From NCBI GenBank assembly GCA_012267385.1, contig JAAXGW010000017.1:1-60071 (forward strand): 60,071 nucleotides of DNA, given 5' to 3'. Numbering within the stretch: position 1 is the stretch's first letter; every line of letters begins with the position of its first letter. Made by a program: the position numbers and the translations under genes. Shown here in pieces: positions 45,836 to 55,534 of the stretch. The DNA is from OMG group bacterium (GTDB taxonomy: Bacteria; Pseudomonadota; Gammaproteobacteria; Pseudomonadales; Azotimanducaceae). The notes under the pieces were generated by a model. It saw nothing but the letters and a program-made list of their open reading frames with translations. It was not told where the DNA came from and made no database searches.

Positions 45836-47361
45836 GTCTTTAGTGATGGTAGTATCGTGCTCGCGACATGAATGAAAGTACCCTCCTGTATTTTCTTGGC
45901 TAGTGTTTCGATCTCTGGAGCGAGCGAGCGGTCAGTGGTATATAGAGGAGAGAATTTCCGCAAGGATTTGATGGTTGCCTCAATTTTTTCCGATGACGTT
46001 AAAGGTCGTCGCAATTCAATTCCTTGCATTGCAGCGAGCATTTCAATAGCAACAATGTACTCTGTGTTGTCCAGCATCTTGTGTAGACGTTGTGCTGCGT
46101 AGGTTGCCATACTAACGTGATCCTCTTGATTAGCTGAAGTAGGAATACTGTCGATGCTGGCGGGATGCGCTCGTGACTTGTTCTCAGATGCTAGAGCAGC
46201 AGCTGTAACTTGAGCCATCATAAAACCCGAATTCAAACCGCCTTCACGTACAAGAAATGGTGGTAAACCGCTGAGAGTCGGGTCCATCATTAGTGCGATC
46301 CGTCGTTCGGAAATTGATCCAAGCTCCGATATCGCGAGTGCAAGATTGTCCGCGACTAGTGCTACGGGTTCCGCATGAAAGTTTCCACCTGATAATATCG
46401 CGGCATCGTTCGCAAATACTAGAGGATTGTCAGTTACCGCATTTGCTTCAATTTCGAGAATCTCGGCTACGTGGTGTAGTGTATTCATACACGCGCCTAA
46501 GACTTGAGGTTGGCATCGAACCGAGTAGGGGTCCTGAACACGATCGCAATCGAGGTGAGCAGCACGGATTTCGCTACCTTGGATTAACTCTCTGAGCAAC
46601 TTGCTTACTTCTTGTTGACCAATATGACCTCTGAGTTCGTGAATTCGCGCATCAAACGGAGTGTCGCTTCCTTGTATCGCATCGGTGGACATGACGCCAG
46701 CAAGTATCGTCGCAGACATTACATTTTCATATCTAAATAATGCTGTGAGGCATAATGCTGAGGAGACTTGCGTCCCATTTAACAAAGCAAGTCCGGCTTT
46801 GGGACCGAAACGAATTGGGGTTAATCCAGTTGCCGCTAACGCATCTCCCGCTGGTTTGATTTCGTTGTCGTGCGACACATTTCCTTCACCAATCAATGCA
46901 CTTGACATGTGTGCGAGCGGTGCTAGATCTCCTGAAGCTCCAACTGAACCTTGACTTGGCACGATTGGATAAATTTCATATTCGAGAAGTGCACACAGTA
47001 ATTCGATCAGTTGTACGCGCACTCCGGAATATCCACGTGCTAACGCGATGATTTTTAGCACCATACAGACGCGAACGACATCATTTGTCAATGGAGGTCC
47101 AACCCCGACCGCATGGGATCGAATCAAGTTGTCCTGAAGCATCTCCAGCTGGTGTAGCTCTATTGGTTTCGTAGCAAATTTACCAAAGCCTGTGTTGATT
47201 CCGTAGGCTGTTGCTCCAGATGCGAGGTATTCCTTCAAATACTGGTAGGAGTTCTCGATTCGTTGACGTGCATCATGAGTGAGTTCCACGGACACTGCGG
47301 ACTGCCACGCTCTACGAAGTTGATGTAGGGTAGTGGGTGTGTCTCCGACTCGAAGTTTCAT
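45832..47361 (-). CDS. hutH: Histidine ammonia-lyase
   Basis: HutH removes ammonia from histidine to give urocanate. The 509-aa product contains Ala142-Ser143-Gly144 in GSVGASGDLAPLAHMS, the triad that forms the MIO electrophile at the position known for the family. YGINTGFG, NGTQVSSALC, AVTDNPLVF and SANQEDHVSM are also typical. It follows hutU by 16 bp and overlaps hutG by four bases. Confidence 0.97.
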   Translation of the reverse strand: MKLRVGDTPTTLHQLRRAWQSAVSVELTHDARQRIENSYQYLKEYLASGATAYGINTGFGKFATKPIELHQLEMLQDNLIRSHAVGVGPPLTNDVVRVCMVLKIIALARGYSGVRVQLIELLCALLEYEIYPIVPSQGSVGASGDLAPLAHMSSALIGEGNVSHDNEIKPAGDALAATGLTPIRFGPKAGLALLNGTQVSSALCLTALFRYENVMSATILAGVMSTDAIQGSDTPFDARIHELRGHIGQQEVSKLLRELIQGSEIRAAHLDCDRVQDPYSVRCQPQVLGACMNTLHHVAEILEIEANAVTDNPLVFANDAAILSGGNFHAEPVALVADNLALAISELGSISERRIALMMDPTLSGLPPFLVREGGLNSGFMMAQVTAAALASENKSRAHPASIDSIPTSANQEDHVSMATYAAQRLHKMLDNTEYIVAIEMLAAMQGIELRRPLTSSEKIEATIKSLRKFSPLYTTDRSLAPEIETLAKKIQEGTFIHVASTILPSLKT

Positions 47362-47377
47362 ATTCTGTGTGTCATCT

Positions 47378-49045
47378 TTAATCAGTTGGCATCATCGGTA
47401 TTGTTAAATTATTTTCCCTTGCACAATCGCGAGCCTCTTCATATCCTGCATCGGCATGGCGCATCACACCTATGGCTGGATCGTTCCAAAGTGCTCGTGC
47501 GATTCGATGATCTGCTTCCCGAGTACCGTCACAAACCACGACCAAGCCGGCGTGCTGAGCGTATCCCATACCAACGCCGCCCCCGTGGTGAATCGACACC
47601 CACGTCGCACCGCTTGCGACATTTAACATTGCATTGAGAAAGGGCCAATCCGACACCGCATCCGAACCATCGCGCATGGCTTCCGTCTCTCGATTTGGGC
47701 TGGCCACTGAACCACTGTCAAGATGATCTCTTCCGATAGCTATGGGAGCTTTGAGCTCACCACTTCGAACCATCTCGTTAAAGGCGAGACCTAATCGGTG
47801 TCGCTGTCCTAATCCGACCCAACAAATTCGTGCAGGGAGTCCTTGAAATTTAATTCGCGCGCGAGCTGCATCTAACCAATTGTGAAGGTGCGCATCGTCC
47901 GGGATCAGTTCCTTGACTTTTTGGTCAGTTTTATAGATGTCATCCGGGTCACCGGAGAGAGCTACCCAACGAAATGGACCGATTCCACGACAGAAGAGGG
48001 GTCTCACATATGCGGGCACGAAACCCGGAAAGTCAAACGCATCTGCGACGCCGTAATCTTTGGCGACTTGACGAATGTTATTACCGTAGTCAAAGGTCGG
48101 AGCTCCCGCTCGGTGGAAATCCAGCATTGCTCGTACATGAACCGCAATGGATTCAGTCGCCGCTTTGGCTACCGCGTTCGGATCACTCTGTCGCATAGCC
48201 TCCCAGTGTTCAATCGTCCAACCAGCGGGTAAATATCCGTTTGCTGGATCATGTGCCGAAGTTTGATCTGTTACTGCATCAGGCAAAATGTTTCGCGCGA
48301 CAATTTCAGGTAGTAATTCCGCGGCGTTGCCAACTACCCCCACCGATAATGCTTTCTTCTGCTGTGTCGCTTCATGAATTAGACGTAGTGCATCGTCGAG
48401 CGAATCCGCTTGTTGATCTAAGTATCCAGTCTGCAGTCTTTTCTCAATGCGCTCTCTTTGGCATTCAATTCCGAGTAACGACGCTCCCGCCATCGTCGCA
48501 GCAAGTGGTTGTGCTCCACCCATACCACCGAGGCCGGCGGTCAGAATCCACTTACCTCGTAAATCACCGCCGTAGTGTTGCCGTCCCAATTCAACGAAAG
48601 TCTCGTATGTGCCTTGCACAATTCCCTGACTTCCAATGTAGATCCACGAGCCAGCCGTCATTTGACCAAACATCATCAATCCTTTTCGGTCGAGTTCCCT
48701 AAAGTGATCCCAGGTCGACCAGGCCGGCACCAAATTAGCGTTGGCGATGAGCACTCGCGGTGCATCCGGATGAGTTTTTGCGACTCCGATCGGTTTTCCA
48801 GATTGGACAAGTAACGTCTCGTCGCTCTCAAGCACTTGTAGCTGTTGTACGATCGCATCGAAACAATCCCAATTACGCGCCGCTTTTCCAATACCTCCGT
48901 ACACCACGAGCTCATCCGGTCGCTCTCCCACTTCTGGATCGAGATTGTTCATAAGCAACCTCAATGGGGCTTCAGTCAACCAACTCTTCGCTTGCAGGTG
49001 AGTTCCGGTGGGTGCTTTTATGGCTCGATGCTTTGGATTTATCAA
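47378..49045 (-). CDS. hutU: Urocanate hydratase
   Basis: HutU uses NAD as an electrophile to hydrate urocanate to imidazolonepropionate. The 555-aa product has [48 protein letters not shown], the catalytic cysteine in [17 protein letters not shown], and [17 protein letters not shown]. It starts at TTG 49045, supported by AAGGAGA at 49053-49059 eight bases upstream. It is the second gene of the minus-strand hutFUHG run. Confidence 0.97.
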   Translation of the reverse strand: MINPKHRAIKAPTGTHLQAKSWLTEAPLRLLMNNLDPEVGERPDELVVYGGIGKAARNWDCFDAIVQQLQVLESDETLLVQSGKPIGVAKTHPDAPRVLIANANLVPAWSTWDHFRELDRKGLMMFGQMTAGSWIYIGSQGIVQGTYETFVELGRQHYGGDLRGKWILTAGLGGMGGAQPLAATMAGASLLGIECQRERIEKRLQTGYLDQQADSLDDALRLIHEATQQKKALSVGVVGNAAELLPEIVARNILPDAVTDQTSAHDPANGYLPAGWTIEHWEAMRQSDPNAVAKAATESIAVHVRAMLDFHRAGAPTFDYGNNIRQVAKDYGVADAFDFPGFVPAYVRPLFCRGIGPFRWVALSGDPDDIYKTDQKVKELIPDDAHLHNWLDAARARIKFQGLPARICWVGLGQRHRLGLAFNEMVRSGELKAPIAIGRDHLDSGSVASPNRETEAMRDGSDAVSDWPFLNAMLNVASGATWVSIHHGGGVGMGYAQHAGLVVVCDGTREADHRIARALWNDPAIGVMRHADAGYEEARDCARENNLTIPMMPTD

Positions 49046-49102
49046 GAAAAAATCTCCTTAAAAACTAAGTTGCCAAATGTGGAGGAGGAATTGCATCTTT
49101 AC

Positions 49103-50458
49103 TCAATTCCATAGTTTTTGTACGCATTCAGCATACTCCTTCTCCAATTTAGGCGATGCGATATGACTGCCTTCCCTTACTACCCACTTGCCCGATACCA
49201 TGACTCTATCGATGACGTTGTGAATTCCACAAAACGTTAGCGCGTCTAGAATTGACTCAGAGTTGTGTCCGGCCAAAACGGGATTGTCTTCATTTAACGT
49301 GATTAAATCCGCGTTACTACCCGGCGCAAGAGGTTTTCTCCAGTGTCCGCAAGCTCGATTTCCACCTACGACCGCTTCTTGAAACAATGTTTCACCAGTA
49401 CTGGTACTCGGGTTCGTTGCGTAGATATTGCGCGATCGTAGCACTAAACGGTGTCCATATTCAAGCCATCGAAGTTCTTCAAAGGGATTGATTGACACTT
49501 GACTGTCGGATCCTATCGCAATTCCACCACCGAGTGCTTTCCAAACTGTCATAGGAAAAATCCCGTCGCCAAGATTTGCTTCAGTAGTTGGGCACAGACA
49601 GATCACCGCGGAGGTGCTAGCTAGGCTTGCTAGTTCTTTTTCGTCGGTGTGTGTCGCATGAACGAGGCACCAGTTATCATCGATTTCGACGTTATCCAGT
49701 AACCATCGGAGGGGTTTCGCGCCGTGAATAGCAATGCACTCATCGACTTCTGCTGTTTGTTCGGCGATGTGAATGTGAATGGGACACTCTTCGTTCTTCG
49801 CCAAATATGCGACATGCTCTAAAGAAGACTCGGACACCGCCCTTAAGCTATGCAATCCCAACCCAACACTCATGCCAAAGCTAGACTGTTCGTTGGCATA
49901 GTGATAGTGGTCAACAAAGTCATCTAAATTCAATGCAAACAACTGTTGTGTCACGTTCAAATTGGCTTGGCCAAATCCCGATCGTTCGTAGAGAATGGGT
50001 AAATAAGTAAGACGAATTCCAACATTCTGAGCTGCTTCAGCTAGTGCTTCAAACATGTTGTTCGCATGGTGTTTTCCATTTCCACCTTGATGGATATAGT
50101 GAAACTCCGCAACCGAAGTGTAACCGGCGGCTAACATTTCGGCATATGCCTGTCTCGCGACGGGTTTGAGAACTTCAGGATTGAGTTTTTCAGCCAATCT
50201 GTACATATTCTCGCGCCAACTCCAAAAGTCATCTCTTCCACTGGGACTCTTATGTTCACTGTGACCAGTCAGTGCGCGCTGAAAGACATGGCTGTGTGCA
50301 TTCGGCACTCCTGGAATTAGGATATTGACGAGCTCGTCTTCGGGTAATGGATTTGTTGAAGATTCCCAACTTGAAACTTTTCCGTCCTCAATCTGTATTC
50401 GTACCTGGCGGTACCACTTCGACTCTAGATACGCGCGGTTCGCGAAGAGGGTAGTCAT
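49103..50458 (-). CDS. hutF: Formimidoylglutamate deiminase HutF
   Basis: HutF converts formiminoglutamate to formylglutamate and ammonia. The 451-aa amidohydrolase has the metal-binding HSH in PNAHSHVFQRALTGHSE, then SWRENMYRLAEKLNPE, GLHSLRAVS, HIHIAEQTAEVDEC, LVHATHTDE and GSDSQVSINPFEELRWLEY, all typical of HutF. Together with HutG it forms the two-step branch known from pseudomonads. It heads the minus-strand hut genes and is divergent from hutI with a 77-bp gap. Confidence 0.95.
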   Translation of the reverse strand: MTTLFANRAYLESKWYRQVRIQIEDGKVSSWESSTNPLPEDELVNILIPGVPNAHSHVFQRALTGHSEHKSPSGRDDFWSWRENMYRLAEKLNPEVLKPVARQAYAEMLAAGYTSVAEFHYIHQGGNGKHHANNMFEALAEAAQNVGIRLTYLPILYERSGFGQANLNVTQQLFALNLDDFVDHYHYANEQSSFGMSVGLGLHSLRAVSESSLEHVAYLAKNEECPIHIHIAEQTAEVDECIAIHGAKPLRWLLDNVEIDDNWCLVHATHTDEKELASLASTSAVICLCPTTEANLGDGIFPMTVWKALGGGIAIGSDSQVSINPFEELRWLEYGHRLVLRSRNIYATNPSTSTGETLFQEAVVGGNRACGHWRKPLAPGSNADLITLNEDNPVLAGHNSESILDALTFCGIHNVIDRVMVSGKWVVREGSHIASPKLEKEYAECVQKLWN

Positions 50459-50535
50459 GGAAAGGAAGAACGCTTAAAGAAGACTATTTTAGGTTTGTGG
50501 TATGATTGCGGTTCGCACAAACAATTTTCGGATAT

Positions 50536-51753
50536 ATGCAAACCTGGGATCAATTATTTCTTGACGTAAATATAGCAACCATGTGCTCTGGAGACACTCC
50601 TTATGGTGCGATTTCCAACGGCGCACTAGCGATTTCTGATGATCGAATCGCTTGGGTTGGTCCTGAGTCGGAACTTCCGTCGTGTGATGCTAAGACCATC
50701 AATCGACTCGATGGTCGTTGGCTCACACCTGCACTCATTGATTGCCACACGCATCTAGTGTTCGGGGGTGATCGAGCAATGGAATTTGAACAGCGTTTAA
50801 ATGGCGTAACTTACGAGGAAATTGCACGAGCGGGAGGAGGTATTCGATCAACGGTAAGAGCGACGCGAAACGCTAGTCAATCGGTGTTATTAGAGAGTGC
50901 AATCGAGCGAGTAGTTACGCTCATGCGAGAAGGGGTAGCGACGGTAGAGGTTAAGTCCGGGTACGGTCTAGATAGCCAAACGGAATTAACGATGTTGGAG
51001 GTAGCACAAACCCTAGACCAAAGCTGCTCCCCCAGTATCGTGAAGACGTTTCTCGGAGCTCACGCTATCCCGGAAGAATATCAGTTTGATGCGGATTCAT
51101 ATATGGATTTCGTAATTAATGAAGTGCTTCCAGAAGCACACGAACGACAGCTCGTTGACGCAGTGGATGCCTACTGCGAGACGATTGCGTTTTCTTCGCA
51201 TCAAGTAGCGAAGTTGTTTGAACAGGCGAAATCGCTCGGCATTGACGTAAAACTGCACGCCGACCAACTCAGCGACTGTGGTGGCGCAGAGTTGGCTGCT
51301 AGCTTTAACGCTCTGTCGGCCGATCATCTCGAGTACACCACTGCGACAGGAGTCGAAGCACTCGCATCATCGGGTACTGTTGCTGTGCTTCTACCGGGTC
51401 CATTCTTGATTCTTGGAGAAACTCAACTCCCTCCGATCAATGAATTCCGGTCTAATAACGTACCTATAGCAATAGCTACTGATTGCAATCCAGGATCTTC
51501 ACCTTTGTGTTCCATCAGACTCGCGATGAACCTTGCAACAAGCTTGTTCAAACTAACACCAGAGGAGTGTTTAGCTGGCGCAACCCGAAATGCGGCGCAA
51601 GCCTTAGGGTTATTAACTGATCGTGGTACGTTGGAGGTCGGTAAGCGTGCAGACTTGGCGGAATGGAATATTTCGCATCCACGTGAATTGACTTATTGGG
51701 CAGGACTTAATCAACTTCACCGACTGTTTATAAACGGTGAAATAGTCGACTAG
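50536..51753 (+). CDS. hutI: Imidazolonepropionase HutI
   Basis: HutI opens the ring of imidazolonepropionate to give formiminoglutamate. From ATG 50536 the product is 405 aa, the normal length; an upstream ATG at 50506 would add ten residues outside the family. Motifs are LIDCHTHLVFGGDRAMEF, GVTYEEIARAGGGIRSTVRA, VEVKSGYGLD, VKLHADQLSD and ATDCNPGSSPL. It is transcribed away from hutFUHG, so the 77-bp gap must hold both promoters. TATGAT at 50501-50506 could be a -10 for hutI. No hutC repressor or transporter is in the window. Confidence 0.96.
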   Translation: MQTWDQLFLDVNIATMCSGDTPYGAISNGALAISDDRIAWVGPESELPSCDAKTINRLDGRWLTPALIDCHTHLVFGGDRAMEFEQRLNGVTYEEIARAGGGIRSTVRATRNASQSVLLESAIERVVTLMREGVATVEVKSGYGLDSQTELTMLEVAQTLDQSCSPSIVKTFLGAHAIPEEYQFDADSYMDFVINEVLPEAHERQLVDAVDAYCETIAFSSHQVAKLFEQAKSLGIDVKLHADQLSDCGGAELAASFNALSADHLEYTTATGVEALASSGTVAVLLPGPFLILGETQLPPINEFRSNNVPIAIATDCNPGSSPLCSIRLAMNLATSLFKLTPEECLAGATRNAAQALGLLTDRGTLEVGKRADLAEWNISHPRELTYWAGLNQLHRLFINGEIVD

Positions 51754-51876
51754 AAAAAGTGCTCAGGAGTCCGAAGTGGACATGGACTCACACCTGCGGA
51801 TTCGGTTATTTCATGGATCGTTGGTGTCGGACTACAGGGCAATCTATTCATTAAGACTATCAAACACACTATAAAT

Positions 51877-54800
51877 TCACTCTTCTGATTCGACAGGTGT
51901 CCATCGAATAGCGTCTGAAAGAACTACCATGTGAAGTTCATCAGACTTGTTCGACACTAATACAGCGATTTCTTCGGCAGGCAAATCAATAGTTCCAATG
52001 GAATGCCAACCAGAAGTTAGGTTTGGTACGTCTAGTGTTTTAGATGTTGTAGTCGAACCGCGCCGAATTTCAAAGTAGACCCTACCGACAAATAGGCCAA
52101 CCGTCTGTGAACCACCCGATCCGAAAGCACTAACTTCCTCAAAGAGTGTGCTGTTCGGAAGATGATACTCCAGCTCCCATTTACCTGATGTGGGAAGCGT
52201 AGTGTGGAATTTCGCGAACGCGAGTCCGTTTCCCTGACGTGCTATAACAAACGTGTGACGGTACCTCCCAAAAGCTGATGGATCTGTCGTTCGATGCCAG
52301 CCGATTTGTTCGGAGTAATCAAACAAAGAATATTTTGGTAATCCTTGATCCATCGGAACGTCTTTGGTGCCGAAGAGTCTGCGAAAAAATTGAGAAAACA
52401 CATTTGTCGAACTAGAAGTTCTACCGAGTTCTACTATAGAGAATCCGGGATCAAGATCATCAATCGTGATCGAAGTATTCGAAGCTCCAGGTAATTGATC
52501 GATTTCCGTAATTGACTTTATAAATGGTTTGTCGTTCCCGACGAGTTCTTGTTCGCGAAAATGATCAGATTCAGGTAGTGCTAAAAGCAGGTTCATACGA
52601 TTTAGCGAGAGATAGGGTTCGACCAATATTTGTCGTACAGGATTCGAGCTCTCGATGACCACCTGCAGAGTCTTATTCGCCCCAACCAACATTGTGAGTA
52701 AAGAGGGGTGAGCTTGACCCCCATAACGTCCTAAATAATCGTCTCCATTTTGGTAAGTCACCGAAAGTTTTACGGGTCCAGGGACTTCTTCATTGTTTTG
52801 TATTGCGAAGGAAGTTTCGTATTTGGGCTGTTCAACACTTTCCAACTGCAGCATTGATGGATTGGACGCAAGGAATCCCGGTAAGTCTGCCGTTCTCATC
52901 AAATCACTCGCTAGTTCCGTTAAATCGACACCGTGCTCAGCAACGACTGCGTTGAAATCCTCAAAAGTAATAGTCTCCCCGCGAAAACGATTTTTCAAGT
53001 CCAACACGAAAGGTGTGACGTTGCTGGATCCAAGAGAATCTCGAAGGAGCTTTTCAAATCGTTGAGTACGTAATTTCAAAGCGCGCACTTTGAGGTCTCT
53101 ATTCTTACCATCTACTGGGGTGAACAATGACGATGTAGCTACGGTGTCCCAGACATCCGGCGCACTGCGCATGCGATGGACTCTCCTCACGACATCAAAT
53201 GGAATTTTCCCTTCGTCATCTCCACGAAACGATCGAATTATCTTGATTGGTTCGATGCTACCAAAATTGAAAATCGATGGATTCGATGTAAGCTGAAAGT
53301 CAAAGCTATCGCGGAAATAGTTTGACAACGAACTCGCCAAGAGATCCAACAGGGTATTAAGAGCGAACGCTCCGTCACCAGTCGCTGTGGTCTGGTGCAT
53401 GATTAAGCTTCGAGATAGACCAAGGTGAACGTTACTTTCAAACATGGGATGCGCCAAATATGCTCCAATCGAGCCAACGACTGTTCCGTTATACTGTTCT
53501 TCTGTCATGTTATATTCTTCCATGACCTCTTGACGAGAGCCTTCAAAGCGATTTTTTATCCTAGTAGTGGGCATGTTTGATTCTCGAATCATCACCACAC
53601 CTGGCGGACACATGACGGTATCCATCTCTGACCCGCCGCCGAAAACACGAAGAGTCGAAGGTACTTCAACTAAAGTGAATGACTGATAAGGGTAATCAAA
53701 ACCCTGAGGGCGTATCGTATCGAGTCTCCACTTTATCCATTGACGAACAGAATCCCCAAGCCGTGCGTATCGTTCAAATTGTTTTCGATGAACGTGAGCG
53801 TAGAACAATTCAAACGAAATTCCTTCTGCTTCGATAGAGGCTGATTTAAACTGCGAACTCACTAATGCAAATTCTGGGATTGGGCTGGATTGCTGGAAAC
53901 GATACTTTGCTTGTTTGTCGTCGTCTAAAGTCTCGCGTTTCGCAGGTCCTGCGACAAGCCAACGGAGCGGTACCGAAACATCAATGTTGAGTGTAAAGAA
54001 ATCTCTCTTGCGAAGTTCCCAAGCATCTTCATTTGTCGCAGTACCCGATGTGGGATACCACTTAATACCCGGTGGGAGTACCACAAAGTTCGGACGAAAG
54101 ATGGCGTTTTCCGTTCCAAGTTGTCGCAACTGTCGAACGTTTGGGCCAACGATTTTCGAGAGTATATCGACGGTATCCAGATAGGCGAATCGACTGTTAG
54201 GGCGACCTTTCGCGGTGATCTCAAGTTCGTTCAAATCGGCATTGAAATATCGCTTTGGAATCTTCAACAATCCGTGGTTAAATTTGTGATCGACAACTTC
54301 TTCACCGGCCACTACCAAATCCGAAATGTGGTAGCCCGGATTTAGCGAAAACACTATGAAATCGACGTCTTGGTCAACGTCGACACTCACATCTAACTTG
54401 AGATCTAACATTAGTGTACGCCCGGGTTTGATTGCAACACTACCTCGAATCTCATGCACCTCAGGGAAAGCACTAGGGTTGAAGTGTTCGTCGTGCACCT
54501 CAACCCATTGTTGAATTCGATTGTTTTGGAAAGCTTGCACACCAAACATGGTGCCAATAACGAACAGTCCAAGACCGAAGGATAGTCCGCCCATTACAGA
54601 GTTTCTGAGCCGAGATGGTGAAACTCGCAAAAGGAGACACGAAGACCAGAACAGGAAACCAGCACTCATCAATAACAATGCTATTCGATTAAAGACTACC
54701 ATCGGGGTAAGAAGTGTCGGAATGAGTTCAGATGGGAAAATTACGTCACCGGACACCGTTTGTAACGGTTTGGATACGTCAAGCGACAGTCGGCTATTGA

Positions 54801-55401
54801 GCCAGAACAGGGCGAAGAGACAACCGAAGGTTAGAAGTAATGCTAAGAGTCTTGACTTCAACAATAGTGACAAGACGATCACTAAACTCCCGAAGAAGAC
54901 AAAATTTGGGACGATATCAAGCAAAACAAACGAGACTACACTCCAGAGTTCGATCGGTTCTCCAAACTCAATTGAATACACTTCGGCGATCATACCATAA
55001 ATAAAGATCGATAAAAGGAAAGAGATCATCGGGACAGCCAACGTAATCGAAACACCTAGCAATCGACCAGTGAGTAGTTCGATGTCCCTAACTGGCTTGG
55101 AACTCATGACTTCATGGATCCGTGTAATTTGGTCTCGCTTAATCTGGTCGAAAGTAAGAAGCAAGACTCCGATGCAAAACAAGGCGATAAAGCTGCTGCC
55201 TAAAAATGACATGATGTACCTAGGACTAATGACACTGAGCATGGGAATGTTGCTGCCATCGTGCATGTGAGATAAGGTCACCACTAAAAAGTAACCTGTA
55301 CTGATACTCATTGCTATCCAAACGAAGATGTGCGTACGCAGTAATCTTCGAAGCGCACGCATTTCATGTAACGCTGCGTGCCAAACGTTATTTCCGTTCA
55401 T
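51877..55401 (-). CDS. ABC-2-like permease fused to an inactive M1-peptidase-like region and a golvesin-like module (copy A)
   Basis: The 1174-aa product begins with an ABC-2-type membrane part (about 1-300, at least six hydrophobic segments) including DQIKRDQITRIHEVMSSKP, a permease-like loop. Residues about 310-880 resemble M1 aminopeptidases in outline: a beta-rich N-domain, VEVPSTLRVFGGG near 585, and a late LPGFLASN segment. The zinc motif HExxH is absent; at about 667 the corresponding place reads LIMHQTTATGDGAFAL. The last hundred residues (GRVYFEIRRGSTTTSKTLDV, ending SDAIRWTPVESEE) resemble golvesin/xanthan-lyase CBM-like modules. I infer a membrane protein with a large extracytoplasmic, probably non-catalytic part. 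It is a close paralog of the next gene. No ABC ATPase is nearby. Confidence 0.8.
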   Translation of the reverse strand: MNGNNVWHAALHEMRALRRLLRTHIFVWIAMSISTGYFLVVTLSHMHDGSNIPMLSVISPRYIMSFLGSSFIALFCIGVLLLTFDQIKRDQITRIHEVMSSKPVRDIELLTGRLLGVSITLAVPMISFLLSIFIYGMIAEVYSIEFGEPIELWSVVSFVLLDIVPNFVFFGSLVIVLSLLLKSRLLALLLTFGCLFALFWLNSRLSLDVSKPLQTVSGDVIFPSELIPTLLTPMVVFNRIALLLMSAGFLFWSSCLLLRVSPSRLRNSVMGGLSFGLGLFVIGTMFGVQAFQNNRIQQWVEVHDEHFNPSAFPEVHEIRGSVAIKPGRTLMLDLKLDVSVDVDQDVDFIVFSLNPGYHISDLVVAGEEVVDHKFNHGLLKIPKRYFNADLNELEITAKGRPNSRFAYLDTVDILSKIVGPNVRQLRQLGTENAIFRPNFVVLPPGIKWYPTSGTATNEDAWELRKRDFFTLNIDVSVPLRWLVAGPAKRETLDDDKQAKYRFQQSSPIPEFALVSSQFKSASIEAEGISFELFYAHVHRKQFERYARLGDSVRQWIKWRLDTIRPQGFDYPYQSFTLVEVPSTLRVFGGGSEMDTVMCPPGVVMIRESNMPTTRIKNRFEGSRQEVMEEYNMTEEQYNGTVVGSIGAYLAHPMFESNVHLGLSRSLIMHQTTATGDGAFALNTLLDLLASSLSNYFRDSFDFQLTSNPSIFNFGSIEPIKIIRSFRGDDEGKIPFDVVRRVHRMRSAPDVWDTVATSSLFTPVDGKNRDLKVRALKLRTQRFEKLLRDSLGSSNVTPFVLDLKNRFRGETITFEDFNAVVAEHGVDLTELASDLMRTADLPGFLASNPSMLQLESVEQPKYETSFAIQNNEEVPGPVKLSVTYQNGDDYLGRYGGQAHPSLLTMLVGANKTLQVVIESSNPVRQILVEPYLSLNRMNLLLALPESDHFREQELVGNDKPFIKSITEIDQLPGASNTSITIDDLDPGFSIVELGRTSSSTNVFSQFFRRLFGTKDVPMDQGLPKYSLFDYSEQIGWHRTTDPSAFGRYRHTFVIARQGNGLAFAKFHTTLPTSGKWELEYHLPNSTLFEEVSAFGSGGSQTVGLFVGRVYFEIRRGSTTTSKTLDVPNLTSGWHSIGTIDLPAEEIAVLVSNKSDELHMVVLSDAIRWTPVESEE

Positions 55402-55534
55402 ATACGGTTTACCTCGGTTCGCGATCGGACTTCTAGCGAGATCCTTCGATAATTAAAAGACAGAATCACATTTTTTTATCATGAGTAATAGCAGGGGCAG
55501 ATATTCTGTATTATCCGTGACTCGCTTGCCAATG

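Noticed and set aside
51767-51789. GAGTCC/GGACTC inverted repeat between hutI and the permease gene as a terminator
   Set aside because: A six-base stem with an 11-nt loop and no T run on either strand is not convincing.
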